Source: Mesorhizobium qingshengii (GTDB lineage Bacteria > Pseudomonadota > Alphaproteobacteria > Rhizobiales > Rhizobiaceae). From it: a stretch of 50,339 nt of DNA. Where the stretch lies: assembly GCF_027563465.1 (NCBI RefSeq), contig NZ_JAPFQA010000027.1, positions 1 through 50,339 on the forward strand, written 5' to 3'. This document shows, one piece after another, positions 6,018 to 14,701 of this stretch. A program made the translations under genes and the position numbers. The first letter of the stretch is position 1. Every line of letters begins with the position of its first letter. Under the pieces are notes generated by a model. The model was not told the origin of the DNA. It saw only the letters and a program-made list of their open reading frames with translations, and searched no databases.

Positions 6018-8042
6018 TCAGCTGTCGAGGAAGCTGCGCAGCTTGCGGCTCCGGCTCGGGTGCTTGAGCTTGCGCAGCGCCTTGGCTTCGATCTGGCGGA
6101 TGCGCTCGCGGGTAACCGAGAACTGCTGGCCGACCTCTTCCAGCGTGTGGTCGGTGTTCATGCCGATGCCGAAGCGCATTCTGAGCACGCGCTCCTCGCG
6201 CGGCGTCAGCGAGGCCAGCACGCGCGTCGTGGTTTCGCGCAGGTTGGCCTGGATCGCCGCGTCGATCGGCAGGATCGCCATCTTGTCCTCGATGAAATCG
6301 CCCAGATGCGAATCCTCCTCGTCGCCCACCGGCGTTTCGAGCGAGATCGGCTCCTTGGCGATCTTCAACACCTTGCGCACTTTTTCGAGCGGCATGGCGA
6401 GCTTTTCGGCCAGTTCCTCCGGCGTCGGCTCGCGGCCGATCTCATGCAGCATCTGGCGCGAGGTGCGCACGATCTTGTTGATCGTCTCGATCATGTGCAC
6501 CGGAATGCGGATGGTGCGCGCCTGGTCGGCGATCGAACGCGTGATCGCCTGCCGGATCCACCACGTCGCGTAGGTCGAGAACTTGTAGCCGCGGCGGTAC
6601 TCGAATTTGTCGACCGCCTTCATCAGGCCGATATTGCCTTCCTGGATCAGGTCGAGGAACTGCAGGCCGCGATTGGTGTACTTCTTGGCGATGGAGATGA
6701 CGAGGCGCAGATTGGCCTCGACCATTTCCTTCTTGGCGATCGCGGCTTCGCGCTCGCCCTTCTGCACCTGGTTGACGATCTTGCGGAATTCCAGGATCGA
6801 GATCGCCGTTTCGGTGGCCAGATGCTGGATCTCGGCGCGCAGGTCCTTGATCGCATCCTTCTCGTTCTTGGTGAATTCCTTCCAGCCGCGCGAGGTCAGA
6901 TTGGCGATCGAGCGCGTCCAGTTCGGGTCGAGCTCGGAGCCCTGATATTCCTTCAGGAACTCCTCGCGGCGCACGCCGTAGCTTTCGGCCAGCCTGAGCA
7001 GCTTGCCCTCGTTCTGCACCAGGCGCTTGTTGATGTCGTAGAGTTGCTCGACCAGCGCCTCGATGCGCGCGGTGTTGAGCGACAGCGACTTCACCGCCTT
7101 GATCAGCTGGTCCTTCAGCTCCTTCAGCCGGCGGTCCTGGCTGGGCGACAGCGTGCCGGCGGCGGCCAGCCGGTTCTCGACCTGCTGGTCCTGCAGCTTG
7201 CGTAGCTTCTTGTAGGTGTCGGCGATGACGTCGAGCGTCTCCATCACCTGCGGGCGCAGTTCGGCTTCCATCGCTGCCAGCGACAGGCTTGCCTCGTCCT
7301 CGTCTTCCTCGTCGTCATCGACCAAGCCGCGCGTGTCTGCGCCGACATTGGTGATGTCGTCTTCCTCGTCGCGTCCGCGGCGTGGCTTTTCCTCGGCCTT
7401 GGGAGCTTCCTCGATGCGCTCGACCACCGGCGCCTGCTTGGCTTCGGGGCCGGCATAGGTGGCTTCGAGATCGATGATCTCGCGCAGCAGGATCTTCGAT
7501 TCGTTGAGTTCGTCGCGCCAGATGATGATCGCCTGGAAAGTCAGCGGGCTTTCGCACAGGCCCGCGATCATCGTCTCGCGGCCGGCCTCGATGCGCTTGG
7601 CGATGGCGATTTCGCCTTCGCGCGACAGAAGCTCGACCGAGCCCATCTCGCGCAGATACATGCGCACCGGATCGTCGGTGCGGTCGGTCGGCTCTTTCTT
7701 GGTGGTGGTGGCGGCAACGGCGGTGCCGGTCTGCTCGGCCAGTTCGTTGGCGTCTTCCTCGGCGTCGGCGGCGGTGTCGCCGCCTTCGGGCTCCTCGCCC
7801 TGCTCGTCGTCCTCGACCACGTTGATGCCCATGTCGGACAGCATCGCCATCGTGTCCTCGATCTGCTCGGAGGTGACTTCCTCCGACGGCAGCACCGAAT
7901 TCAGCTCGTCCATGGTGACATAGCCGCGCTTCTTGGCGGCCTTGATCATCTTCTTGACAGCATCATCGGAAAGGTCGAGCAGAGGGCCATCGGTGGCGCC
8001 TTCGCGTTCGGTTTCGACCTCTTCCTTTTCCTTTGTCGCCAT
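6018..8042 (-). CDS. rpoD: RNA polymerase primary sigma factor RpoD (sigma-70)
   Basis: The 674-residue housekeeping sigma factor that directs core RNA polymerase to -35/-10 promoters. Region 1.1 covers about residues 21-80 and region 1.2 about 124-157 (DPVRMYLREMGSVELLSREG). An acidic non-conserved insert follows, typical of group 1 factors. Region 2 begins near 440 (NLRLVISIAKKYTNRGLQFL, then YATWWIRQAITRSIADQART, the -10 recognition and melting segment). Region 3 lies at about 519-595. Region 4 with the -35 helix-turn-helix is about 608-665 (LEEVGQQFSVTRERIRQIEA). Length and motifs match alphaproteobacterial RpoD. dnaG lies upstream in the same direction, separated by 453 bp, the alphaproteobacterial remnant of the macromolecular synthesis operon. 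Confidence 0.98.
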   Translation of the reverse strand: MATKEKEEVETEREGATDGPLLDLSDDAVKKMIKAAKKRGYVTMDELNSVLPSEEVTSEQIEDTMAMLSDMGINVVEDDEQGEEPEGGDTAADAEEDANELAEQTGTAVAATTTKKEPTDRTDDPVRMYLREMGSVELLSREGEIAIAKRIEAGRETMIAGLCESPLTFQAIIIWRDELNESKILLREIIDLEATYAGPEAKQAPVVERIEEAPKAEEKPRRGRDEEDDITNVGADTRGLVDDDEEDEDEASLSLAAMEAELRPQVMETLDVIADTYKKLRKLQDQQVENRLAAAGTLSPSQDRRLKELKDQLIKAVKSLSLNTARIEALVEQLYDINKRLVQNEGKLLRLAESYGVRREEFLKEYQGSELDPNWTRSIANLTSRGWKEFTKNEKDAIKDLRAEIQHLATETAISILEFRKIVNQVQKGEREAAIAKKEMVEANLRLVISIAKKYTNRGLQFLDLIQEGNIGLMKAVDKFEYRRGYKFSTYATWWIRQAITRSIADQARTIRIPVHMIETINKIVRTSRQMLHEIGREPTPEELAEKLAMPLEKVRKVLKIAKEPISLETPVGDEEDSHLGDFIEDKMAILPIDAAIQANLRETTTRVLASLTPREERVLRMRFGIGMNTDHTLEEVGQQFSVTRERIRQIEAKALRKLKHPSRSRKLRSFLDS

Positions 8043-8404
8043 AGTCTTTTTCTTCTCCTAGCGGCCGAACATCAAAGCCGCGTAAGCTGCCGGACCAGTC
8101 AAATCGGATGCGCTCGCTTGTGAAACGCGCTTCACCGGGCCAGTAACTGCATCTACGTTAAGTCCAGATTAACCCTGATATCTGTGGCAGGCAGCCTGCC
8201 TGTCCAGTGACCAGTACCTCACATCGCTGCATTTCCCGTCGACGCGGGTGCGGGTTAACGTTTCGAATCGTCCTGATTCCGCCATTCTGTCGGAAGGTCA
8301 AGCGGCTCTCGCATGATTCGCATGAAAAAAGCGAATCAATTACCCGACTTAGCCCGTCACGCGCCGATTGCACGCGCAACAACGCTTTCACATCTCACTC
8401 TCAT
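8043..8404 (-). promoter_or_regulatory. rpoD upstream region with candidate promoters, dyads and a GANTC cluster
   Basis: No gene is visible. A perfect CTTGAC (minus strand, 8302-8297) is followed after 17 bp by a weak -10, GAATCA (8279-8274). A second candidate is CTGGAC, 18 bp, AGATAT nearer rpoD, with the dyad GGCAGGC-A-GCCTGCC (8186-8200) inside its spacer. Four GANTC (CcrM) sites lie within 73 bp: 8265-8269, 8275-8279, 8315-8319 and 8333-8337. The last two sit in an 8-bp hairpin TGATTCGC/GCGAATCA (8314-8338). Promoter calls are by eye. Confidence 0.35.
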
Positions 8405-8414
8405 GCCTGAGCCC

Positions 8415-8495
8415 ATTCCGCCCCGGTGGGCCGGAATCAGCTCTATCTTTCCTTTGGTGGAAGCATGATGTTTTCCCACTTTTGGGGATCATGCT
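8415..8495 (-). repeat. Palindromic element after dnaG, repeat/terminator-like
   Basis: AGCATGAT (8462-8469) and ATCATGCT (8488-8495) are perfect inverted repeats with an inner TCCC/GGGA pairing. Next to them is ATTCCG/CGGAAT (8415-8420, 8432-8437). The right arm ends one base before the dnaG stop codon. The ATGATCCCnAAAAGTGGGAA-like core resembles a palindromic repeat common in Mesorhizobium (from memory). It may also end dnaG transcription. Confidence 0.5.
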
Positions 8496-10442
8496 CTAAG
8501 CCCGCCCGGCCCTGCCCGAGGACACGCCAAACCCTTCGATCAGCGCTTCCGTCGCCTGTACATCCTGAAATTGCGCCTGAATTTCGATCAGGTGCCGATA
8601 GTTTTCGTCCGTGGGATCGGTGGCGAGCGCCGCTTCCGCCTGTTTCAGCTCCTTATGTAAGGTGCGCGCGCTGCGCTGCAAGTGCAGCGCCTGGCTGAAA
8701 GCGTCACGGGCATCGTCAAGGGCGGCGGTCTCCAGCGCCGGCCACTGGCGCGCCCGCCGGATCAGGCCGACGGCGCGCTCCCAGATCTCCGCGCAGCCGG
8801 CGCGCTCGATTGTCGCGATCACCGCGTGGCGGTCATTGGCCATGTCATGCGCCATCGCGTCGAGGATCGCCGCGTGCAGCCGCTGCAGGTCGGAGTTGGC
8901 AAGATCGAGAAACTCGATATGAGCGAAATTCTCGTCGATCAGCGCCGGATGGTTGACCAGCGCGACGATGATCGTCGCCTCGCGCATCGACATCCCCTCA
9001 CTGCCGCGTTTGACCAGCGCCGACTGGCCGAGGCTTTCGGTGATCGCGATGCGGCCGCCACCGCTCTTGGCGAACTGTCCGCCGGGTGCGGCCGCCTTGC
9101 CCTGGCCGCGCTCGCCTGGCCGGCCGCCATCTTGACGCCCATGGCGCGCACCGCGCTGCGAGCCGAAGAAGCTCAGCACGCGCTCGCGCATCTCCTGTTG
9201 ATAGTGGTAGCGCAGGCTTTCGTCGCGGATGCGGCTGGTCAGCTCGCGCAGCGTCTTCTCCAGTTCCGCCCGCCGCTCCGGCGTGTCGAAGACGCCGCCC
9301 GCCGTCTCGCGCATCCACAGAAGGTCGACCAGCGGCCTCGCATCGGACAGTACGGCACGGAACGCGTCCGGCCCCTCGGCCTTGACCAGATCGTCGGGGT
9401 CCTTGCCTTCCGGCAGCAGCGCGAAGCGCGCCGAGCGGCCGGCCTGCACCGACGGCAGCGCCATGTCGGCGGCCCGCCACGCCGCCTTCAGCCCGGCCTT
9501 GTCGCCGTCGAAGCACAGCATCGGCTCCGGCGCCATGCGCCAAAGCAGCTCGAGCTGGTTTTCCGTCAGCGCGGTGCCGAGCGGCGCCACGACGTTCTCG
9601 AAGCCGGCCTGGGCCAGCGCGATCACGTCCATGTAGCCTTCGACGGCGATGACCGTGCCGCCCTTGGCCAGAGCCTTGCGGGCGCGGGCGAAATTGTAGA
9701 GCACATTGCCCTTGTGGAAGAGCTCGGTGTCGGGCGAGTTCATGTATTTGGCAAGCGCATCGGGCGCCAGCGCACGGCCGCCGAAGGCGATGATCTTGCC
9801 GCGCGAATCCGGGATCGGGAACATGATGCGGTCGCGGAACCAGTCATAGGAAACCGGGATGTCGTCGCCATGGCGCACCAGGCCGCAGGCTTCGATGTCG
9901 GCCTTCGGAACGCCTTTTGCCGCGAGATGCTCCTTCAGCGCATTGCGGCTGTCGGGTGCAAAGCCAAGCCGGAACGATTGCTGCGTCGCCGGCGTCAGCC
10001 CACGGTCGCGCAGGTAGGCACGGGCTTTCGCCCCCTCAGGCCCTTGCAGCCGTTCCTGGAAGAACGCGGTCGCCATCTCCATGACGTCGGTCAGGCTGGC
10101 GCGTTCCTTCTCGCGCCGCTCCTCCTGCGCGTCGCGAACCGGCATCGGCACGCCGGCCATGTCGGCGATCTTCTCGACCGCTTCGGGAAAGCTCATCCCG
10201 TCGAGTTCGGTGAGGAACTTGAAATGATCGCCCGAGACCGAGCAGCCGAAACAGTGGTAGCGGCCCTTCTTGTCCTCGCAGTGGAAGGACGGGCTCTTCT
10301 CGCCATGAAACGGGCAGCAGGCCCAATAATCGCCACGCGGCGCATTGGTCTTCTTCCTGTCCCACGCGACACGCTGGCCGATAACCGATGAAATCGGCAC
10401 GCGGTCGCGTATCTCGTCGAGGAAGGCGGGCGGAAAGCGCAT
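8496..10442 (-). CDS. dnaG: DNA primase
   Basis: The 648-residue bacterial primase that makes RNA primers at the replication fork with DnaB helicase. The N-terminal zinc domain has Cys43, His46, Cys64 and Cys67 (ACCPFHGEKSP, YHCFGC). The RNA polymerase core follows (RDRIMFPIPDSRGKIIAFGG). The TOPRIM domain starts near 262 with VIAVEGYMDVIALAQAG, Glu268 and the metal-binding FDGD at 311-314. The C-terminal 150 or so residues are helical, fitting the DnaB-interaction domain. A Gly/Arg/Gln-rich stretch around 430-470 separates core and C-terminal domains and is likely a flexible linker. Full-length for the family. Confidence 0.97.
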   Translation of the reverse strand: MRFPPAFLDEIRDRVPISSVIGQRVAWDRKKTNAPRGDYWACCPFHGEKSPSFHCEDKKGRYHCFGCSVSGDHFKFLTELDGMSFPEAVEKIADMAGVPMPVRDAQEERREKERASLTDVMEMATAFFQERLQGPEGAKARAYLRDRGLTPATQQSFRLGFAPDSRNALKEHLAAKGVPKADIEACGLVRHGDDIPVSYDWFRDRIMFPIPDSRGKIIAFGGRALAPDALAKYMNSPDTELFHKGNVLYNFARARKALAKGGTVIAVEGYMDVIALAQAGFENVVAPLGTALTENQLELLWRMAPEPMLCFDGDKAGLKAAWRAADMALPSVQAGRSARFALLPEGKDPDDLVKAEGPDAFRAVLSDARPLVDLLWMRETAGGVFDTPERRAELEKTLRELTSRIRDESLRYHYQQEMRERVLSFFGSQRGARHGRQDGGRPGERGQGKAAAPGGQFAKSGGGRIAITESLGQSALVKRGSEGMSMREATIIVALVNHPALIDENFAHIEFLDLANSDLQRLHAAILDAMAHDMANDRHAVIATIERAGCAEIWERAVGLIRRARQWPALETAALDDARDAFSQALHLQRSARTLHKELKQAEAALATDPTDENYRHLIEIQAQFQDVQATEALIEGFGVSSGRAGRA

Positions 10443-10531
10443 CGGGCAACTCGTTTCCCGCTCATATAATCATGCCTGTCGGGGTCGACGACCCCTAATG
10501 CGGACCATACCCGGTTTCCACAGGGCAAGAA

Positions 10532-10559
10532 AGAAGGCGGCCGTTGCGGGCCGCCTTCT
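10532..10559 (-). terminator. Intrinsic terminator of the RcnB-like gene
   Basis: GAAGGCGGCC (10533-10542) and GGCCGCCTTC (10549-10558) form a 10-bp stem, extended by one A-T pair, with a six-base loop. The minus-strand tail reads TTCTTTCTTG and the plus-strand tail CTCTTTTCC, so it can work in both directions. It lies 38 bp past the RcnB-like stop. Confidence 0.75.
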
Positions 10560-10596
10560 CTTTTCCGATCAGCATGGTTGCCGGCCCAGCCGGGAT

Positions 10597-10965
10597 CTAC
10601 TGCGCGGCGAGCGCGCCGAAGATGACGCCCGAGAGAATGCCGACCAGCACATAGTCGTTGCCCACGCGGATCCATTCCTGGCCGCGGCCGGGGCGATGCA
10701 GGCCGTAGCGGCCATAGTCGCGGATCGGCTGATGACGCTTCCAGCTCGAATATTTCTGGCCATTGCGCCAGTGGCTGCGCTTCACGACGACCTTCTTCTT
10801 GAAGACGCGCTTCTTCACATCGGCGTGGTGGCCGGGCTTCTGCCAGTCGACCTGGCTGTAATTCGACTGCGGAGCGTTCGGGGCATTCATCGGCGCGGCC
10901 TGGCCGGTGAGCGACGTGGCGGCCAGCATCGTGAAAGCGAGGGCGGAAAGGACAATGCGTTTCAT
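10597..10965 (-). CDS. RcnB family periplasmic protein
   Basis: A 122-residue exported protein: a signal peptide (MKRIVLSALAFTMLAATSLT, cleavage near GQA-AP), a basic middle with several Lys/Arg/His (HHADVKKRVFKKKVVVKRSH), and the RcnB-type C-terminus YGLHRPGRGQEWIRVGNDYV, then LVGILSGVIFGALAAQ. RcnB in E. coli is a periplasmic protein that modulates nickel/cobalt efflux through RcnA; most members, including this one, lack direct evidence. No RcnA-like exporter is adjacent. Family assignment is good; a metal role is by homology only. Confidence 0.8.
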   Translation of the reverse strand: MKRIVLSALAFTMLAATSLTGQAAPMNAPNAPQSNYSQVDWQKPGHHADVKKRVFKKKVVVKRSHWRNGQKYSSWKRHQPIRDYGRYGLHRPGRGQEWIRVGNDYVLVGILSGVIFGALAAQ

Positions 10966-11034
10966 GGGAAGTCTCCTTGGTTGTCGATGCCCAAGGGATA
11001 GTCGCCACGGGATGAACCGAAACTGAATACCCGC

Positions 11035-11050
11035 ATTACAATTGTGTAAT
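11035..11050. promoter_or_regulatory. Inverted repeat ATTACA-N4-TGTAAT
   Basis: A perfect 6-bp inverted repeat with a four-base spacer, 70 bp upstream of the RcnB-like start. It has the size and symmetry of an operator. The wider gap 10966-11355 holds this site, a likely promoter for the cotransporter, and no gene that I trust. Confidence 0.35.
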
Positions 11051-11215
11051 GAATTCCTTCATTTACCGAAGGGACTTGAACATCGTCGTAAAGCCAGGCG
11101 CCAGAAGCGCGGCGGCATGGCCGATCCGCGGCACGACCGCGGCTTGGCAATGCAACCATCCGCGCGTCCGTCCATTTTCCGACACGGCCTGTCGCGCCGC
11201 AACGGACCCTTGAAA

Positions 11216-11244
11216 TCGACAAGATTTTATTATCCGGCTAAAAT
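11216..11244 (+). promoter_or_regulatory. Sigma-70 promoter of the Na/Pi cotransporter
   Basis: TCGACA (11216-11221), 17 bp, TAAAAT (11239-11244): five of six bases match at -35 and five of six at -10. It sits in an AT-rich patch and would give a leader of about 105 bases. No Pho-box-like repeat was noticed. Confidence 0.5.
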
Positions 11245-11355
11245 ATTAGAGCTATTATCGACGACCGCCATGATCATGATTCGTACCCCTGTTTTTCACC
11301 TCGTTCGCCACGCTGCCCGCGTCGCGTCTCCTGCCTGCGTGCGGGCGGCGCCGCA

Positions 11356-13020
11356 ATGAGCGGTTCGGTCGTTCTTCTGCATCTGGCCGGCGCGGTGGCG
11401 CTGATGCTGTTTGCCACCCGCATGGTGAAGACCGGCGTCGAACGCGCCTATGGCGACGTGCTGCGCCACAAATTGCGCGCCACCATGCGCAATCCGATCA
11501 TGGCGGTGCTGGCCGGCACCGGCCTCGCCATCGCCCTGCAGAGCTCCACCGCCGTCACGCTGCTGGTCGGCTCCTTCGCCGGCTCCGGCATCGTCTCGGG
11601 CGCCGCCGGCCAGCTTGCCGTGCGCGGCGCCGAGATCGGCTCGGCGCTGGTGGTCAAGCTGCTCACCTTCGATCTCACGCTGCTGGTGCCGCTCTGCCTG
11701 ATCACCGGCACGGTGATGTTCATGGCCACCGAGCGGCGCGACTGGCGCCAGTCCGGCCGCATCCTGGTCGGCATCGGCTTGCTGATCCTGTCGCTGGAAA
11801 TGATCGGCCAGGCCTCGGAGCCGCTGCGCAACAGCCAGCTCCTGCCGGTCATCATCAACTACTTCTCCGGCGATTCCATCACCGCCTATCTGCTGGCCGC
11901 ACTGATCACCTGGCTATTCCAGTCGAGCATCGCGGCGGTTCTCCTGATGGCAACGCTGGCCGGTCGTGGCCTGATCACGCCGGAACTCGGCGTCGTTCTC
12001 GTCCTCGGTGTCAACCTCGGTTCCTCGATCATCGCGCCGATGCTGACCCGTTCGGCCGGGCCCGAAGCGCGCGTCGTCCCGATCGGCAACCTCTTGATGC
12101 GCGGGCTTGGCTCGCTGGTCATGCTCATCGTGGTCATGATCTTCAGGCCGCACTTCGCCTTCCTCGGTTCGACGGCGGCGGACCAGATCGTCAACGCCCA
12201 CATCCTGTTCAATGTGCTGATCCTGCTGGCCGGCCTGCCGCTGGCCGGATTCGTCTACCGCGCCTCGGAAAAGCTCGTCGCATTGGGCACCAGGCCGGCG
12301 CCGGCCAGCACGCTCGACGTTGTCGAACTGTCGGCACTCAACGAAAGCGCGCTCGATGTGCCGAGCCAGGCGCTGGCCAACGCCACCCGCGAGGTGGTGC
12401 GGGTCTGCGAGACGGTCGAGATCATGCTCCAGCGCATCATCGAGCTCTATGAAAGCGCCGATGCCGACAAGATCAAGGCGCTGGCAGCCCTTGACGACCG
12501 CGTCGACCGCAAGCACGCGGCGATAAAGCTCTATCTGGCCAAGGTCACCAAGAACCCGTTGACCGAGGACGAGGCGCTGCGCTGCCAGGAGCTGATCGGC
12601 GCCTGCGTCAAGCTGGAACAGGTCGGCGACATCATCGTGCGCAACATGCTGGTGCATGTGAAGAAGAAGCTCGAACGCGGGCTGGAATTCACCGACGAAG
12701 GCTGGCGCGAACTGTGCGCCTTCCACGCCTCGGTGCTCGCCAATGCGCGGCTTGCCTTCAACGTGCTGGTGTCGCGCGATCCTGAAACCGCCCGCCAGCT
12801 GGTGCTGGAAAAGGACCAGCTGCGCGATCGCGAGAAGGAAACCAGCGCCAGCCATTTCGTGAGGCTGCGCGACGGCACCGCCAAGAGCGTCGAGACCAGC
12901 TCGATCCACCTCGACACCATCCGCGACTTGAAGCAGATCAACTCGCTGCTCGCCTCGATGGCCTATCCCGTGCTGGAAGAGCGCGGCCTGCTCACCGGAT
13001 CGCGGCTGAGGGCGAGCTGA
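11356..13020 (+). CDS. Na/Pi cotransporter family protein with PhoU-like C-terminal domain
   Basis: A 554-residue membrane protein of the NptA/PNaS family. Residues 1-310 hold two inverted repeats of Na/Pi cotransporter helices, each with the signature QSS: GLAIALQSSTAVTLLVGSFA and LITWLFQSSIAAVLLMATLA. Residues about 340-550 are a helical cytoplasmic PhoU-like domain (VVRVCETVEIMLQRIIELYE; CQELIGACVKLEQVGDIIVR). Such proteins import phosphate with sodium or export it at high phosphate; direction cannot be told here. The ATG at 11356 lacks a strong Shine-Dalgarno but is the natural start of the first helix. No pst or phoB gene is nearby. Confidence 0.9.
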   Translation: MSGSVVLLHLAGAVALMLFATRMVKTGVERAYGDVLRHKLRATMRNPIMAVLAGTGLAIALQSSTAVTLLVGSFAGSGIVSGAAGQLAVRGAEIGSALVVKLLTFDLTLLVPLCLITGTVMFMATERRDWRQSGRILVGIGLLILSLEMIGQASEPLRNSQLLPVIINYFSGDSITAYLLAALITWLFQSSIAAVLLMATLAGRGLITPELGVVLVLGVNLGSSIIAPMLTRSAGPEARVVPIGNLLMRGLGSLVMLIVVMIFRPHFAFLGSTAADQIVNAHILFNVLILLAGLPLAGFVYRASEKLVALGTRPAPASTLDVVELSALNESALDVPSQALANATREVVRVCETVEIMLQRIIELYESADADKIKALAALDDRVDRKHAAIKLYLAKVTKNPLTEDEALRCQELIGACVKLEQVGDIIVRNMLVHVKKKLERGLEFTDEGWRELCAFHASVLANARLAFNVLVSRDPETARQLVLEKDQLRDREKETSASHFVRLRDGTAKSVETSSIHLDTIRDLKQINSLLASMAYPVLEERGLLTGSRLRAS

Positions 13021-13126
13021 TTCACAGCCATCGCGCACCTGTCCTCCTTTCGGCGGCAAAATACCTTTGCTCTGTTTCCATCAGTCGGGATAAGGGTCGG
13101 TTGGCCCAGCCTTTCGGAGGAAATCG

Positions 13127-13336
13127 ATGGACACCCATTCGCGCAGTTTCGCCAAGGCGCTTTCCTGGCGCGTGACCGGCACCATCGACACGATGATCAT
13201 TTCACTGGTCGTGACCGGAAGCCTCAAGCTCGCCGCCACCATCGGCCTGACCGAGGTCGTCACCAAGTCGCTGCTCTACTATTTCCACGAACGGACGTGG
13301 CTCAAGATTCCATACGGACGCAAGGTCCCGGCGTAG
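13127..13336 (+). CDS. DUF2061 membrane protein
   Basis: A 69-residue DUF2061 protein: SFAKALSWRVTGTIDTMIIS begins the first predicted membrane helix, and EVVTKSLLYYFHERTWLKIP is the family's C-terminal signature. GGAGGAA precedes the ATG. Members are small inner-membrane proteins of unknown role, sometimes fused to sulfate adenylyltransferase kinases. It follows the cotransporter by 106 bp and may have its own promoter. Confidence 0.85.
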   Translation: MDTHSRSFAKALSWRVTGTIDTMIISLVVTGSLKLAATIGLTEVVTKSLLYYFHERTWLKIPYGRKVPA

Positions 13337-13492
13337 CGACCCCGGCGCGACGGGGCGCCGCCCTGCCCAGCCGCCGCGCGGCTGGTGACACGGGAATCGA
13401 TCAAGAAAAGCTAAAGCGGCGTCCATAATTTCTGGATTGCCCGCGAGGACCATCCGTGGTTTGAGGCCAGCACTCGAGGACCGCTCCCCGCC

Positions 13493-14677
13493 ATGTCGCT
13501 TCCGCTCATCGCCCTGTTCATCGCCGCCTTCGCGTTCGGCACCACCGAATTCGTCATCGCCGGCGTGTTGCCGCAAGTGGCGGACGGGCTTGGCGTTTCG
13601 GTTCCCTCCGCCGGTTATCTGGTCTCCGGCTATGCCTGCGGCATCGCCATCGGCGGCCCGCTGCTGGCGCTCGCCACCAAGCCGCTGTCGCGCAAGACCT
13701 TGCTGCTCGGCCTCGCCCTCGCCTTCACCATCGGCCAGGCGGCCTGCGCGCTGGCGCCCGACTTCACCTCGATGCTGCTTCTGCGCATTGCCGTTGCGGT
13801 AGCGCATGGCGCCTATTTCGGCGTCGCCATGGTGGTCGCGGTCGGCCTTGTGCGCCAGGACCAGCGCGGCATGGCGGTCGCCGTCATCCTGTCGGGCCTT
13901 ACCGTCTCCAACGTCATCGGCGTGCCGGCGGGTACCGCGATCGGCAACATCTGGGGCTGGCGCGCGACCTTCTGGGTGATGTGCGCGCTCGGCGTGGCGG
14001 CAACGCTTGCCATGGCAGCGCTGCTGCCGCGCACCACGGGATATCAGGCCATGCCCGCCGGCCTTGCCCGCGAGGTTCGCGTGCTGGCGCGGCAGCAGGT
14101 CTGGACCTCGCTGATCCTCATGCTGATGCTGATGATCGGCCAGTTCGGACTGTTCACCTACATCACGCCGACACTGCTGGAGATCACCGGACTGGACGAA
14201 GGCCTGGTGCCCTGGGTGCTGCTGCTCAACGGCGTCGGCGCCACGCTCGGCGTCTTCCTCGGCGGCAAGCTCTCCGACTGGAAGTTGATGCCGTCGCTGA
14301 TCACCATGCTGGCCCTGCAGGCGGTGACGCTCGCCGTCATCTATGCCGTCAGCCCCTATCCCGTGCCGATGGTTATCGCCATCATCGTCTGGGGCGGTCT
14401 CAACTTCGCCATCGGCACGCCGATCCAGACCCGCATCCTGGCCTGGACGGCGGATGCCTCGAACCTCGCCTCGTCGCTCATTCCATCCGGCTTCAATGTC
14501 GGCATCGCGCTGGCCGCATCGCTGGGTGCCGCCATGCTCAATGCCGGCTACGGCTACCGCAGCCTGCCGCTGCTTGGCGCCATCGCCATGCTGGTCGCCG
14601 TCGCGGTGGCGCTGGCCTCGCATATCTGGGAGTGGCGCAGCAACGCCACGCCGCCGCTGACGGCTGCCGCAGAATAG
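13493..14677 (+). CDS. MFS transporter (DHA1, arabinose-efflux-like)
   Basis: A 394-residue twelve-helix major facilitator, close to the YdhP/AraJ-type DHA1 exporters: LIALFIAAFAFGTTEFVIAG in helix 1, GYACGIAIGGPLLALATKPL in helix 2 to loop, and the antiporter motif C region VSNVIGVPAGTAIGNIWGWR in helix 5. The TTEF motif is typical of this subgroup. It likely exports small organic compounds by proton antiport; the substrate is unknown. The gene stands alone with a 156-bp upstream region and converges with the EF-hand gene. Confidence 0.88.
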   Translation: MSLPLIALFIAAFAFGTTEFVIAGVLPQVADGLGVSVPSAGYLVSGYACGIAIGGPLLALATKPLSRKTLLLGLALAFTIGQAACALAPDFTSMLLLRIAVAVAHGAYFGVAMVVAVGLVRQDQRGMAVAVILSGLTVSNVIGVPAGTAIGNIWGWRATFWVMCALGVAATLAMAALLPRTTGYQAMPAGLAREVRVLARQQVWTSLILMLMLMIGQFGLFTYITPTLLEITGLDEGLVPWVLLLNGVGATLGVFLGGKLSDWKLMPSLITMLALQAVTLAVIYAVSPYPVPMVIAIIVWGGLNFAIGTPIQTRILAWTADASNLASSLIPSGFNVGIALAASLGAAMLNAGYGYRSLPLLGAIAMLVAVAVALASHIWEWRSNATPPLTAAAE

Positions 14678-14701
14678 CGGGGCCGGACAACCTGCTTCGA
14701 C

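Noticed and set aside
8158..8391. A 77-codon minus-strand frame upstream of rpoD
   Set aside because: It covers the promoter-like elements and hairpin, and its composition is not protein-like.
8682..10391. A 569-codon plus-strand frame opposite dnaG
   Set aside because: Shadow of dnaG codon bias; no start signal or domain.
11042..11359. A 105-codon plus-strand frame ending in ATGA overlap with the Na/Pi gene
   Set aside because: It crosses the predicted promoter (11216-11244), starts at a GTG without ribosome binding site and has no motif.
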